Shown piece after piece: positions 34,801-41,295 of a stretch of DNA of 64,000 bases. Origin of the DNA: a virus; the IMG/VR virus record IMGVR_UViG_3300045135_002615, positions 232,643 through 296,642 of that record. One strand, given 5' to 3'. The first letter of the stretch is position 1; every line of letters begins with the position of its first letter. Under the pieces are notes generated by a model. It searched no databases. It was not told the DNA's origin and worked only from the letters and a program-made list of their open reading frames with translations. Both the position numbers and the translations under genes were made by a program.

Positions 34801-35172
34801 GCAGACGTTGAGATTGAGCGTGATGGTATTGGCTTTGCTGTTGTCACGGCTAAGACATCTGAGGGTAGTCGTTATGAGATCACTGAGGACACGGGTGCTT
34901 CGCTGAGCGTGACTGCACCCTCATCGGCTCTGACCAACAAGGATGCTTACTTTGTGGACAATAGTGGTACGGACTTCGATGTTGATCTCTTTGCTTTGAC
35001 GAGCAACAACCAAGACGGCTATGTTCTGACGATCTTCAACACGGACTCAACTGCTAATGCTACGGTGAACGCTGATGGCACGGAGACGATCAGTGGTAGT
35101 GCATCTAAGGTGATTGCACCTAATGGTAGTTTGAGCCTCATGGCAAAGGGGAACAACTGGTACGTCATGTAA
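25831..35172 (+). CDS. Second giant fibre-like protein, 3113 aa
   Basis: The N-terminal 60 residues (VRRVQLRRGTSAENNAFTGA, GEITVDTTQNTIRVHDG) match the N-terminal domain found in phage tropism-determinant and fibre proteins, probably for attachment to the tail. The remaining 3,000 residues alternate TTTGTLxVxG units with two recurring modules. One is DLGLFLNRG...DALILWDED, seen in roughly ten diverged copies ending in W-D-E/D. The other is AxALEIKEGANVYQTFVTTDAGEKVVFGKLIEAP, seen several times. The C-terminus (DGTETISGSASKVIAPNGS, KGNNWYVM) looks like a fibre tip domain. With the previous gene it takes up 29 percent of the window. Host recognition is inferred. Confidence 0.87.
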   Translation: MSVRRVQLRRGTSAENNAFTGAVGEITVDTTQNTIRVHDGVTAGGTETTLPDLSNIAPSATVDFNNQRIENVLDPVNDQDVATKAYVDSGGGIELGELINVTLNAPANGQIIVYDSDGGAEDNQWKNVTLSGDISIDNAGVASIGSEVIVNDDIANGTIQNVKLVNDSVTIGATEVVLGTTETSFSGLTGLDFTNADATIGASMTDDGAGTPTVLTLGGNGSRVKVANELLVVGDLTVQGTTTTVDSTNVAVADRVVELNKDLAVANANDLGLFLNRGTEDDALILWDEDLGGFLLATHSGLVDSSTLDYSSVVGLTRGDLYIGNLDVETNTTLGGTLGVTGVTTLTGLLNANGGIAVDTNAFTVADTTGNTNIQGTLDVVGKSTLASTSTIGDLEFTNGQIQTTAVDNNLSFNDNNLSTTGTLAVGSTTVQGNSFISVEKGATHSLLLNSDVVGDNTPANASIGVALSDGPSYATITWTQADTTWDVSHNMSVATDLTVGQDLIVTRNIVLTDSATQGITFQHDVVAGADETLLRVDRGATYSVLSWDESSAYFSVSHGLNVVGAISQGPVDGPENFSVSNAGVITTDSDGHRIAGLTFNGTTIEAFTNGAGIDFGDEDVSTTGDFSAANITSTSDMTINTATFSGLLTANGGITADGGVFTVADTTGNVATTGTLSVTGDVAINTNKFNITGATGAVSLDGTTGVITASAEGHLIADFSISDGSFTSATQIINMGTNDVTTTGDISATDITSTGDMTINTATATGLVQADGGLNVNDAFTVAANGDVVTSGTADLGATTVDSLNVSNANITSVGAIQLDTIQSAGDAVSFDILLDDNQATALEIKEGANVYQTFVTTDAGEKVVFGKLIEAPDSSVVANFTFSGSTISSSTDSMDIGNDALTTTGTGTFGSLDVSGGNIVDAGDVALDTISPAGASVVVDLPDNGGVAFSIVDDLGGANQTNYLQVTTTTGLEEVTLPQRTRVQGQFHADGGITVDAGVFTVDGTSGAIATTSTISARSNLTLDDTTNTTSPNFFIKEHTANVTTFEVLGETGNTSISGTLDVTGATTLNSTVTATGETTISGADLIVDDGNVTDVFSVANATGNTNVGGTLDVGGVTTLGANLDLDSNSIVNANDVAITTLSGVGSTYDLVLTDNQATALEIKEAGTAYQTFVTTDGGEKVTFGKLIEAPESSKLANLTFTNGVITSATGALSLGTDSLTTTGTADLGATTVDSLNVSNSNITNVADIALDTISANGGDVVKVDLVDNLALAFEIVDDLGGANETSYLQISSTTGAESVTLPQATIVDGSLTANAGVTASAIASLGNVVLDDTTNTTSPNLTINEHVGNTTTFQVLGASGNVSTEGTLSVASTSTFSGEVTVANVNLVVEDGANQENFKVLPSGNTTIAGTLDVTGAVTVSSGVDLNNSDLTEVNALKVTTIQSQAAATSFDIVLDDNQASALEIKEGVNVYQTFVTTDAGEKVVFGKLIEAPNSSKVAGITFSGDGFTSAGGTISLTSDDLTTTGSITVGDGNGGTSIDAQEGDIINVNDIALDTISSNNSTVQVLMDDNVAGAFELLEGANSYIKVDTTDGSEIITISTDVEFTGTASFTAGAIGLSGGNVVVNETGNPNYDFRVEGDTQTHLIFTDASADRVGINNATPSVQLDVVGDTLITGDTTLDGAVTLKGGAVVINEDAENFDLRVEGVSDTNVLVVDASADSVAIGKAVASAKLDVAGDVAISTTLDVTGKTTLVGSLDLTTASTDGITFRSEIIANDGDADQTLISVNKGDAGANQSTISWDASEGHFTITDGLNSEADFTVGANDGAKVFTIASASGNTELSGVLSVKSADLAGDANVQSAIVLLNSDATALGAERDARVEVERGTATNAYILWDESEDEWAISNALKSEGNFFVGADTFTVTASNGNTSVGGTLGVTGAITATAQNHTISDFTIADGSISSATATIDFNANNLTTTGSITCTNMTVNGTLTTINSTDLEITDAVIRLNKGVEGAANARDIGIIMERGTTGNDAIFFWDETDDIFKMGLTNVAADQTDFTDPVTWGDLKIGTLTTTSTITSTGVVNANGGIAIDTNGLTIDGATYKISSTGEVLVNKASTAAFLVQDGSANPIFNIDTTGSKVTITTALFEPDAGINVGADVFSVSNTGVTSILNTANVTITDANAFVVEDSGNTAVLNVDTAQYITSLEGQLKVNDVRPFTANSGDFKVRMTDNVANGLEIVGIGGTSYMTFTSTTGSEAITVNQDTTMNETLSVTGLVTLSDDLNIENSHTRGIFFNSNGSAIAGADATLITIEQGTTYASDVVLSWDISDKSLNLNNEASLHLQGRAGSNAFTVGGTTSSSANATLTTAGALTLASTMTAPTVTLDEMTDRTGDGMVFSMTAGQTAGLLIREDTTNYITLNTTAESITLHRPTTLGSTVAITGVTTLSDTLALTKSVADTGIVFNSNRQAADTPNGVDFDALLLHVENGGAVGAVDAYLKWDDSESSFVVEGGKLHASTAFSVGTNISTKNFNVTTAGVVTQSGSLTLDDIGNAVNPDFSIVNTAGTTTFEVLGATGNTSIEGTLAVTGISTFDQKINVLSGFSDSALVINSDLTGVGQEANANILMVERGTGTRARFNWDEADNTFEFYAGVTGGNGGIKLGVNTVYSDSGSLSFSDNDLTNSGSLSLTGTATLSVAGTTTLSDNVTIATTKSLTLNEGVANAAADVDATIFVDRGTDTDVFLRWDEGDDRWKITNDGVTAYNVLHENDALLSLTLAAYSGAATSSHTVRQNANTLTLQGTNEQVQVGYNAGVVTLSLPNTVTIPGDLNVTSITSLGSVLRIQDPLIFLGQSVAAQKDSGFYQQYRNDSLSIRFSGLVYRPTQSRWALFDDNSTLSSAGSDETIAAPDSELALLDVSSLRGGLATGTDTAGSDLAIIGGASTGAGAGGKILLQTTPTNISGSTANIPSTALEIDATQKATFKADVEIERDGIGFAVVTAKTSEGSRYEITEDTGASLSVTAPSSALTNKDAYFVDNSGTDFDVDLFALTSNNQDGYVLTIFNTDSTANATVNADGTETISGSASKVIAPNGSLSLMAKGNNWYVM

Positions 35173-35178
35173 GTTTGG

Positions 35179-35276
35179 CACAAGTAATCCCTTTGTCGGT
35201 ATAGTGAGGTAGCCATTTGGCACACTCACCGCGAGGCAACCTTTCCAAGCCTCCTCAGACAAAGGGATTACTTGTG
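35179..35276 (+). promoter_or_regulatory. Structured leader: 19-bp stem enclosing SD and start codon
   Basis: CACAAGTAATCCCTTTGTC (35179-35197) is perfectly complementary to GACAAAGGGATTACTTGTG (35258-35276). The 3' arm contains the Shine-Dalgarno AAAGGG and the GTG start codon. The 60-base loop can fold two more hairpins: GTGAG...CTCAC with an inner GCC/GGC step, and GAGGC...GCCTC. The result is a three-way junction with the start fully occluded, like a riboswitch or thermosensor leader. No known riboswitch class is recognised. No T tract follows, so it is not a terminator. Confidence 0.75.
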
Positions 35277-35837
35277 AAGATTAAGACTCTTCTTTTGACC
35301 TTAGCTCTTTCACTTTCTTTTACGGTGGCTCAAGCAACTCCGACTTGCTCAAGCACAAAGTATAAGCTCGTGTATGATGGCGTGTCTTTCAATGACACGG
35401 AGGATGCTGCGTACCGCAAGTTGAAGCGTACCTTTGGACGCAAGGCGAGAGTCCGTAAGATTAATGGCAACATCATGGTTGACTTTAAGAAGCCATTTAA
35501 GAACCTTGACACGATTGCATACAGTATCAAGGGCGGGCGTGTGACCCGTATCATCTTCAGCTACCACAATAACTTCATCGCAAGTCTTGGAGGTCTTAAG
35601 GATGCTCTCATGACTCTCTTGAAGGCGAGTGTGGACAAGTATGGTAAGGCTGATAATGTAGACACCTCAGAGGCTAAGTCATCAGGTAGAATCTCTGCGG
35701 TGTGGGCTGAGGACAATGGTGGTCAACTGATCATTGTAGGTAAAGACCCTTCCACCTTGATTGTCCGTGTAGATTGCAACTCTCTTGAGAAGCATCTCAT
35801 TGATCAGGTAACCAAGTCAGCTAACTTCGGCTTCTAA
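35274..35837 (+). CDS. Secreted protein with signal peptide, 187 aa
   Basis: The start is GTG at 35274, inside the 3' arm of the leader stem, with AAAGGG upstream. It gives VKIKTLLLTLALSLSFTVAQATPT, a textbook signal peptide with an AQA cleavage site. The mature protein is about 165 aa, mixed alpha/beta, with Cys in PTCSST and RVDCNS that could form a disulphide in the periplasm. The family is not recognised. A phage product sent to the periplasm or outside may modify the envelope or exclude other phages; that is inference. Its 3' end shares CTAA with the convergent gene. Confidence 0.78.
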   Translation: MKIKTLLLTLALSLSFTVAQATPTCSSTKYKLVYDGVSFNDTEDAAYRKLKRTFGRKARVRKINGNIMVDFKKPFKNLDTIAYSIKGGRVTRIIFSYHNNFIASLGGLKDALMTLLKASVDKYGKADNVDTSEAKSSGRISAVWAEDNGGQLIIVGKDPSTLIVRVDCNSLEKHLIDQVTKSANFGF

Positions 35838-36295
35838 GGCCACACATACTCAAGACCTGCCTGATCATCAGGGAAATGGGTCTTGTAGTGTGTAGGGCTC
35901 TTTTCTAAGAGCTTAGACCTATGGCTCTTATGGATACTTTCATTACCCCACCAACTCGGTGGGGTTTTGTTTGTATGGGGGTGTAGCTCTCTCCACTTTT
36001 GGAAGCGAGGGAGCATGGTGTCTTTGTATCCTCTAGATATCCATTCTCTACAGATGGCTTCTGAGTAGAGGCATAGGAACCACTCATGTCCTTGCCACAT
36101 CAATACGGCGGGGTGGTTGATCCAACCTCTTTTACGTCTTCTGCCGAGTTTATCGGTGGTGTAGAGGTTGTTGTCTTTGAGGTGGGTAAGGGTGTTTAGG
36201 ATTTGCCAAGATTCTACTCTTTGCTTGCCTAGTCGCTTTACGTCTAGTGATTGAGCGATGTCTTGGAAATTGGTGTGTGGGATAAATGTTTGCAT
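35834..36295 (-). CDS. Pyrimidine dimer glycosylase/endonuclease V-like protein, 153 aa
   Basis: The ATG at 36295 gives MQTFIPHTNFQDIAQSLDVKRLGKQRVESWQIL, followed by GWINHPAVLMWQGHEWFLCLY and EAICREWISRGYKD. This layout (N-terminal F.P, DxxRLGKQRVE, NHPAV.MW.GHE) is what I recall of the family related to T4 endonuclease V. That enzyme removes UV-induced pyrimidine dimers by glycosylase/AP-lyase action. A GTG thirteen codons upstream is possible but less likely. The 3' end overlaps the preceding plus-strand gene by four bases. Confidence 0.7.
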   Translation of the reverse strand: MQTFIPHTNFQDIAQSLDVKRLGKQRVESWQILNTLTHLKDNNLYTTDKLGRRRKRGWINHPAVLMWQGHEWFLCLYSEAICREWISRGYKDTMLPRFQKWRELHPHTNKTPPSWWGNESIHKSHRSKLLEKSPTHYKTHFPDDQAGLEYVWP

Positions 36296-36363
36296 TTGCT
36301 TTCGTTGGACATTTATGTCTATAGTTGATGTCACTCAACATTTGATCTAAGGAGGCTAAGTCC

Positions 36364-37062
36364 ATGACTTATCGAGTAGATTCTAACTTGTCTATAACTA
36401 GGGTTGGGAATGGGGAGTCAACGGTGAACCTGAAACCATCAGATCATCACTTTGTGGCACACAATGGTCAGACGTTAGTCTTGCCTACCTTGGTTGGTAA
36501 TCTTGACCGTGAGGTGTGGTGTAAGCTAGGCGATGTCTACACCACTGGTGTGACTATCAACACCGCAGATCCCTCTGAGACAATCGAGGGGGATGCGAGT
36601 GTTACAATCGACACCGACTATGGCTATGTTGCACTATTGGCTACCTCATCAGGTTGGGTGGTAACTTCCTCTACAAAGGTAAAGCCACCTTCAATAGGGG
36701 ACGAGTCAAGGAATATCGCTACTACCTCTTATGTGAAAGGGAACATGAGAGTGGGATTAAATGAGGTGAACGCCTCACATACTCTTACACTCTCTGATGA
36801 GGGGTCTCTTATATTGTTTACGGGGCTCACCGCTGATGCTGTGCTTACAATACCTTTAGAGGCATCCGTGAACTTCCCTCTTGGGACACAAATGATGGTG
36901 ACGAATGCTACCTCTTTCAACTTGTCGATCACTCCAACCGCAGGGGTGAACCTTAACAGCAGTGGTGCAACAGGCACACGCACGCTTTCAGCTCAGTACT
37001 CAGGAGCGAGCTTGATTAAGACCGCTACAGATACTTGGTATCTCTTTGGCGACTTAGGTTGA
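36364..37062 (+). CDS. Fibre or decoration protein, VDSNL-type N-terminus, 232 aa
   Basis: Residues 1-100 (MTYRVDSNLSITRVGNG, HHFVAHNGQTLVLPTL, DPSETIEGDASVTIDTDYGY) are shared with the proteins at 37800 and 39627, so this is a conserved attachment module. The C-terminal 100 residues (LSDEGSLILFTGLTADAVLT, then WYLFGDLG) match the C-terminus of the 37800 protein. All beta, no signal peptide. A receptor-binding or tail decoration role is inferred. The ATG has AAGGAGG upstream. The leader has a small GTTGA/TCAAC hairpin (36324-36339) that does not cover the SD. Confidence 0.72.
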   Translation: MTYRVDSNLSITRVGNGESTVNLKPSDHHFVAHNGQTLVLPTLVGNLDREVWCKLGDVYTTGVTINTADPSETIEGDASVTIDTDYGYVALLATSSGWVVTSSTKVKPPSIGDESRNIATTSYVKGNMRVGLNEVNASHTLTLSDEGSLILFTGLTADAVLTIPLEASVNFPLGTQMMVTNATSFNLSITPTAGVNLNSSGATGTRTLSAQYSGASLIKTATDTWYLFGDLG

Positions 37063-37069
37063 GAGACTG

Positions 37070-37750
37070 ATGCTTAAAGGAATGATGGGTTCAGTCTCTA
37101 GTGCCTTCTTCCCCTTGAAGCTCGTGGGTGCGATGTCTTATGACGGGGCTTCATCAAGTAACTTGTTAGTCTCTGATGTGACCGACTTAAAGATGAAAGG
37201 AAAGGACTTTACAATCGAGTGGTACCAATACCAAACAGACACCAACCCTAACCCCCGCATCTTCTCAAAGGGGACTTACCCTAACGCTGATGTTGCCGTC
37301 TCAATCGAGTCAAATGTTTTCTACTATTGGGAAGGAGGGTCTGCCATCTCAATCGCTACCTTGAGTAACTACAAGAACCGATGGGTTCACTTCGCAGTCA
37401 CTAGGGCTAGTGGAGCCATCAGGGTCTTCATGGATGGGGTTCTCTTAAACACATTCTCCTCAAACCATAACTACAACTCAAACTCTCAGCTAAGGATTGC
37501 TAATGAAGAGGTCTTGAGTTCGGGTTCTTATTTTGGAGGTCATCTCACCAACTTCCATTGGGCGGTGGGTCTTGCGAAGTATACCTCAAACTTTGAGAGA
37601 CCCTCCTCCCCAATATCACCTATTGCTCAAACGGACTTACTGCTCTTGGCTACGGACCTAGCTAACGTAACCACTGACTCAAGTGTTAACTCTTTGACTG
37701 CGGTCAACAACAATGTCACATGGTCAGCTTTCCGTAAGGTTATGAGTTAA
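37070..37750 (+). CDS. LamG/concanavalin-like domain protein, 226 aa
   Basis: Residues about 20-190 look like a laminin-G/ConA-like jelly roll: KDFTIEWYQYQTDTNPNPRI at the front, WVHFAVTRASGAIRVFMDGVL in the middle, and a late GGHLTNFHWAVGLAKYTSNF. Such domains bind sugars on the host surface. It starts seven bases after the previous stop in the fibre block. No signal peptide. The domain recurs twice in the protein at 53105. A tip or decoration protein is likely. Confidence 0.72.
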   Translation: MLKGMMGSVSSAFFPLKLVGAMSYDGASSSNLLVSDVTDLKMKGKDFTIEWYQYQTDTNPNPRIFSKGTYPNADVAVSIESNVFYYWEGGSAISIATLSNYKNRWVHFAVTRASGAIRVFMDGVLLNTFSSNHNYNSNSQLRIANEEVLSSGSYFGGHLTNFHWAVGLAKYTSNFERPSSPISPIAQTDLLLLATDLANVTTDSSVNSLTAVNNNVTWSAFRKVMS

Positions 37751-37754
37751 TAGA

Positions 37755-37794
37755 CTTTTAATGGGAGAACTCCTTATGTGCCTACAGAGGAGTT
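37755..37794 (+). promoter_or_regulatory. CTTTTAATGG element and SD-bearing hairpin
   Basis: CTTTTAATGG (37755-37764) precedes a 7-bp stem: AACTCCT (37768-37774) with AGGAGTT (37788-37794). The Shine-Dalgarno AGAGGAG (37786-37792) is in the 3' arm, seven bases before the ATG at 37800. Confidence 0.6.
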
Positions 37795-37799
37795 GTGCC

Positions 37800-38426
37800 A
37801 TGTCTTATAGAGTTGACTCAAACCTAGTCGGTGTAAAGGTAGCCGCAGATGCGACCTCTTACACACTTGCTGTTACAGATGATCACTATGTTGCCTATGT
37901 AGGTCAAACGATCACCTTGCCTTCTTTAGCAAGTAGTTTAGGGCGTACCTTCTTCATTAAGCTTGGCTCTGTTGCAACCTCACCTGTCACAATCAACGCA
38001 GGTGGTTCAGATACAATAGAAGGTGCAAGCTCCTACACTCTAGAAACAGACTATGACTTCGTTGAGCTTGTAGGTGGTAGTTCCACATGGCTCATATCTA
38101 AGGAGTCGAACACTAGAATCCCTGTGAGCTCATGGACAACGAGTGCCACTCTCTCAAGGAGTGATGAAGGTGGCTTGATACAGAGCAACTCAACATCCGC
38201 GATTGTGGCTACCGTGCCACCTAACAGCTCAGCTGCTTTTCCTGTAGGCACTCAGATTATTCTTGCTCGTAAGAACACCGGGACGTTCTCAGTGACACCG
38301 GGTAGTGGAGTTACGATTAACTCTGTAGGGAGTAATCGCTTCATCTCAACACAATACGGGGCAGCGACACTCGTCAAGGTAGCCACTAACGAGTGGTATC
38401 TCTTTGGCGATCTCTCGGCATCGTAA
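37800..38426 (+). CDS. Fibre or decoration protein, VDSNL-type N-terminus, 208 aa
   Basis: The ATG at 37800 (MSYRVDSNLVGVKV) is chosen over 37761 because it lines up with the paralogues at 36364 and 39627 and follows AGGAG. The N-terminal module (DDHYVAYVGQTITLPSLASS, GSDTIEGASSYTLETDYDF) and the C-terminal module (SRSDEGGLIQSNS, then WYLFGDLSAS) both match the 36364 protein, so the two are full-length paralogues. The stop overlaps the next start as TAATG. A tail-tip role is inferred. Confidence 0.72.
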   Translation: MSYRVDSNLVGVKVAADATSYTLAVTDDHYVAYVGQTITLPSLASSLGRTFFIKLGSVATSPVTINAGGSDTIEGASSYTLETDYDFVELVGGSSTWLISKESNTRIPVSSWTTSATLSRSDEGGLIQSNSTSAIVATVPPNSSAAFPVGTQIILARKNTGTFSVTPGSGVTINSVGSNRFISTQYGAATLVKVATNEWYLFGDLSAS

Positions 38427-39004
38427 TGATTGCTACAATTCATGGGGTTGCATCATCTCGGAGGAAGTATATCTCTTCATCTCTAGATGTAAGGGTTTTC
38501 AGTATTCACGCAGGTACGGGCAGTCAGACCCAGTACTTAAACTTCCCGACTACCAAGACTACCTTTGATCGTTTGTTTGATACGGGATATTCAAACACCT
38601 CTTTGTCTTGGACAGGTACGCTCAGTCCTAGTGTGGCTTTGAACCACTCAAATTATACGACACTCACTTCAGCGGGAGTGAGTGTACCCAATGCAGGTAA
38701 CTACTTCTCTTTAGAGGCAACAGGGGTATTCATCCCCAAAGAGACTGGCACTTACACGTTCTACATCGACTCGGACGATGGTAGTGATTTGTATATCGGG
38801 GGCAACCTTGTAGTCTCTTACTATGGTGGTCATGGTATTGGGACGAGCGTGAGTGGCACAATAAGCCTCATCTCAGGGAGAGCGTATACCTTCGTTGCAA
38901 GGATGCAAGAGTATCAAGGTGGTGAAGGTCTTATCTTGAAGTGGAGGAGACCTTCACAGGGTACTCAGACATTACAATCTGACGAGGTGTTCAGGACTCC
39001 GTAG
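38426..39004 (+). CDS. PA14-domain protein, 192 aa
   Basis: The start at 38426 (MIATIHGVASSRRKYIS) is coupled to the previous stop by TAATG. The same MIATxHGxAS N-terminus opens the LamG protein at 53105, so it is probably a shared attachment peptide. Residues about 95-185 are a PA14 domain: FIPKETGTYTFYIDSDDGSDLYIGG, then GRAYTFVARMQEYQGGEGLILKW. PA14 domains bind carbohydrates in adhesins and glycosidases. Receptor binding is the likely role. Confidence 0.8.
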   Translation: MIATIHGVASSRRKYISSSLDVRVFSIHAGTGSQTQYLNFPTTKTTFDRLFDTGYSNTSLSWTGTLSPSVALNHSNYTTLTSAGVSVPNAGNYFSLEATGVFIPKETGTYTFYIDSDDGSDLYIGGNLVVSYYGGHGIGTSVSGTISLISGRAYTFVARMQEYQGGEGLILKWRRPSQGTQTLQSDEVFRTP

Positions 39005-39046
39005 TTCTTCATCGGCACAACATTTGAACTAAGAAAGGTGGTAAAT

Positions 39047-39574
39047 ATGGAGCTAAATGAAAGAGTCGCAAAAAGGTACTTGTCTGCCTACCGCAAAGGG
39101 GACATTGAGATCAAAGTGGATACTCCAGAGGATCGTGATGCCAACTTTTCGGTGGGGCTTTATCGAGGTGACTCTCATGTGGGGTGGTGCGAAGCACATG
39201 TGGAGGCATACACAATACATGAACTCGAAGATTTTAATTGTTACAAGGACATCATGTCTGTGACCGCAACATGGTTAGCGGACATGGAAGAAGCGACCAA
39301 CGCAGTGACGGGTGTCGAAGGTATCTTGGTTGTAGAGGTTGTCTCTAGTGAATTAGAGGAGTCTCTTCAAGGTAAGAAGTGTGGCTATCAAATGTACCTG
39401 AAACTCATCCAAGAGGTATACAAAGAGTACGGCAGAATACCTTTTGTGTTCATCCCGAACTACTGTCACAATAGGTCTACCTCTGATGAGGCTCTAAGGG
39501 TATGGGCATCATTCGCCCGTAAATACCCTTCTGAAGGGGACGTTATTCTGATCACTCGTTACCCGAACCGATAA
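39047..39574 (+). CDS. GNAT-like acetyltransferase, 175 aa
   Basis: The ATG at 39047 (MELNERVAKRYLSAYRKG) follows AAAGGTGG. The C-terminal half has GNAT-like features: a strand ILVVEVVSSELE, a pyrophosphate-loop-like SLQGKKCGYQMYLKLIQEVY, and NRSTSDEALRVWASFARKYP. These are the usual motif A and B positions. The RVAKRYL start resembles N-termini of some jumbo-phage proteins. The substrate is unknown. It sits inside the fibre block, so modification of a virion or surface component is possible. Confidence 0.65.
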   Translation: MELNERVAKRYLSAYRKGDIEIKVDTPEDRDANFSVGLYRGDSHVGWCEAHVEAYTIHELEDFNCYKDIMSVTATWLADMEEATNAVTGVEGILVVEVVSSELEESLQGKKCGYQMYLKLIQEVYKEYGRIPFVFIPNYCHNRSTSDEALRVWASFARKYPSEGDVILITRYPNR

Positions 39575-39584
39575 AGTTTTAGAT

Positions 39585-39626
39585 CGTTAATAGAGCCCCT
39601 TCTCAGACAACACAACAGGAGGGGTT
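39585..39626 (+). promoter_or_regulatory. CGTTAATAG element and SD-bearing hairpin
   Basis: CGTTAATAG (39585-39593) is followed by AGCCCCTTCT (39594-39603) pairing with AGGAGGGGTT (39617-39626) through two G-T wobbles. The Shine-Dalgarno AGGAGG is in the 3' arm, directly before the ATG at 39627. Confidence 0.6.
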
Positions 39627-40859
39627 ATGTCATATAAGGTCGATACCAATCTAACACAGATCAAAGTAGCTACAGACGCTACCTCATATACTCTCACACC
39701 GACAGACGAGGTGTATGTAGCATATGAGGGTCAGACCGTCACGCTACCTTCATTAGCTAATAGTCTTGGCAGGAGATACTTCGTAAAGTTAGGTTCTGTT
39801 GCCACTACAGGTTTTACGCTAACCGCAGGTGATGGTGACAACATTGAAGGTTCTTCAAGTGTCTCTGTCACTACAGACTTTGGGTCTGTAGAGGTCATCG
39901 GTGGCAGTTCTGCATGGTTGATTGGACAAAAGAGTTCCAAGCTCGAAGGTACTGGGTCGGAGGTCTCTGTGTCTGACGCGGGTGGGACTGCAACAATAGG
40001 CTTGCCCGATAGTGTGAGTGTTACGAGTAGTCTGACCGTAGCTGGATTAACATATCCCACTACGGACGGTACTACGGGTCAAGTGATCTCTACTAATGGT
40101 TCAGGTACATTAGGGTGGTCATCAGCAGGTGGTGGAGGGAGTACGACAGAGACACTATTCAAGATCGCTGATGGCAACACCACTTCCGATGGGACACTTG
40201 ACTTTGGTTTTTATGTGGAAAGGAACGCAACATCATGGGCGGGCTTTGTGTGGGACGAGAGCCAAGATCGTTTTATCCCCTTTGTGACAACAACAGAGCC
40301 GACAACTACTCTAACAGGAACTACCGCGAACATGGGTGCTAATATCCTGTACGCCACCACTGTCTCGGCTACTAACGTATCAAGCAGCTCTATCCTTTCG
40401 ACCAACGATATTCAAGCTGACAGCAACATTGTTGCTATTGCGGATGTCGCTGCATGGGGGACTCTTTTAGAGAGGTCTTACCCAACGACGTATAATAATG
40501 GGAGTACTTCTTCGGGTACTCCGACCGTACTGAATACGAACGACGTGTTGAGGTACTACCTCACCCTTGATGCAAACAATGCGGATCGGTATTACCAGTT
40601 CCCTACTGCTTCTGATCTCTATACTCAGATGAATAGCAGCAAGCCTACTTCAAACGTAGAGTTCAAGACTACCAACTTGATGAGGGCTGTTGATACGGCA
40701 GGTGTGAGTTCGGTCACTGTCCAAAACAACACGGGGGTGACTTTTTATGAGTCAGGTTCAAGCCTCCCTGTGACTGAGTTCGCCATGTTCCCAGGTACTG
40801 TGAGGGTGATGCACATCATCACTACGTCATCCACAACTGCGGATGTCATCTTGATCTGA
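39627..40859 (+). CDS. Fibre protein, VDTNL-type N-terminus, 410 aa
   Basis: Residues 1-100 (MSYKVDTNLTQIKVATDATS, DEVYVAYEGQTVTLPSLANS, GDNIEGSSSVSVTTDFGS) are the third copy of the attachment module seen at 36364 and 37800. The rest differs. It has a TLGWSSAGGGGS linker, a DFGFYVERNATSWAGFVWDE module like the WDE repeats of the giant fibres, and a distinct C-terminal domain of about 180 residues. This combines pieces from both fibre systems. A receptor-binding role is inferred. Confidence 0.75.
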   Translation: MSYKVDTNLTQIKVATDATSYTLTPTDEVYVAYEGQTVTLPSLANSLGRRYFVKLGSVATTGFTLTAGDGDNIEGSSSVSVTTDFGSVEVIGGSSAWLIGQKSSKLEGTGSEVSVSDAGGTATIGLPDSVSVTSSLTVAGLTYPTTDGTTGQVISTNGSGTLGWSSAGGGGSTTETLFKIADGNTTSDGTLDFGFYVERNATSWAGFVWDESQDRFIPFVTTTEPTTTLTGTTANMGANILYATTVSATNVSSSSILSTNDIQADSNIVAIADVAAWGTLLERSYPTTYNNGSTSSGTPTVLNTNDVLRYYLTLDANNADRYYQFPTASDLYTQMNSSKPTSNVEFKTTNLMRAVDTAGVSSVTVQNNTGVTFYESGSSLPVTEFAMFPGTVRVMHIITTSSTTADVILI

Positions 40860-40914
40860 TTTTTTATTCCTTTTATTGTGTCCTTCTATGGCAACTTCCA
40901 TTTGGAGAATGTAT

Positions 40915-41295
40915 ATGAGAAGAACAGCTAGTGAGATGATTAACGACCTTGAGATCAGGGTAGCCCGACTTGAGTCAAAGAAGGCTTTTTTTGGACTCTT
41001 CAGGAAGAGAGACGTAGTAGACGAACTGGTTGAGCAGATACTTAAGACTCAAGGAGTGGAGATCAATAAGATTAAGAGAAAGGAAATCAGTAGAGACTCT
41101 ACTTTGGTGAAGGGTAGGCTTGTCAATGGCGTAGAGTTCGAGATTTATCATGTTTTCCACCCTGTAGACTATGATATGGGTAGGTTTGAAGTTAAGTTCG
41201 ATGGTCGCATGGTCTATAGAGACGTATATAAGAATGGGCTTGGTAATTTCCTAGATCATAATGACATCGAGAAGGATATAAAGCCTTTTAAATAA
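40915..41295 (+). CDS. Hypothetical basic protein, 126 aa
   Basis: The ATG at 40915 (MRRTASEMINDLEIRVARLE) has TTGGAG seven bases upstream and is preferred over ATG 40909. The N-terminus is a short coiled coil (DLEIRVARLESK), similar in style to the 13993 protein. Then comes a basic, mixed-fold domain (EISRDSTLVKGRLVNGVEFE, then FHPVDYDMGRFEVKFDG). The family is not recognised. CTTTTATTG lies at 40870-40878. It overlaps the convergent metalloprotease-like gene by eight bases. Confidence 0.62.
   Translation: MRRTASEMINDLEIRVARLESKKAFFGLFRKRDVVDELVEQILKTQGVEINKIKRKEISRDSTLVKGRLVNGVEFEIYHVFHPVDYDMGRFEVKFDGRMVYRDVYKNGLGNFLDHNDIEKDIKPFK

Noticed and set aside
35175-35205. TTGGCA and TATAGT as a promoter within the 35179-35276 leader
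   Set aside because: The spacer is 19 bp and both boxes overlap the conserved stem or its loop, so a promoter call is weak.
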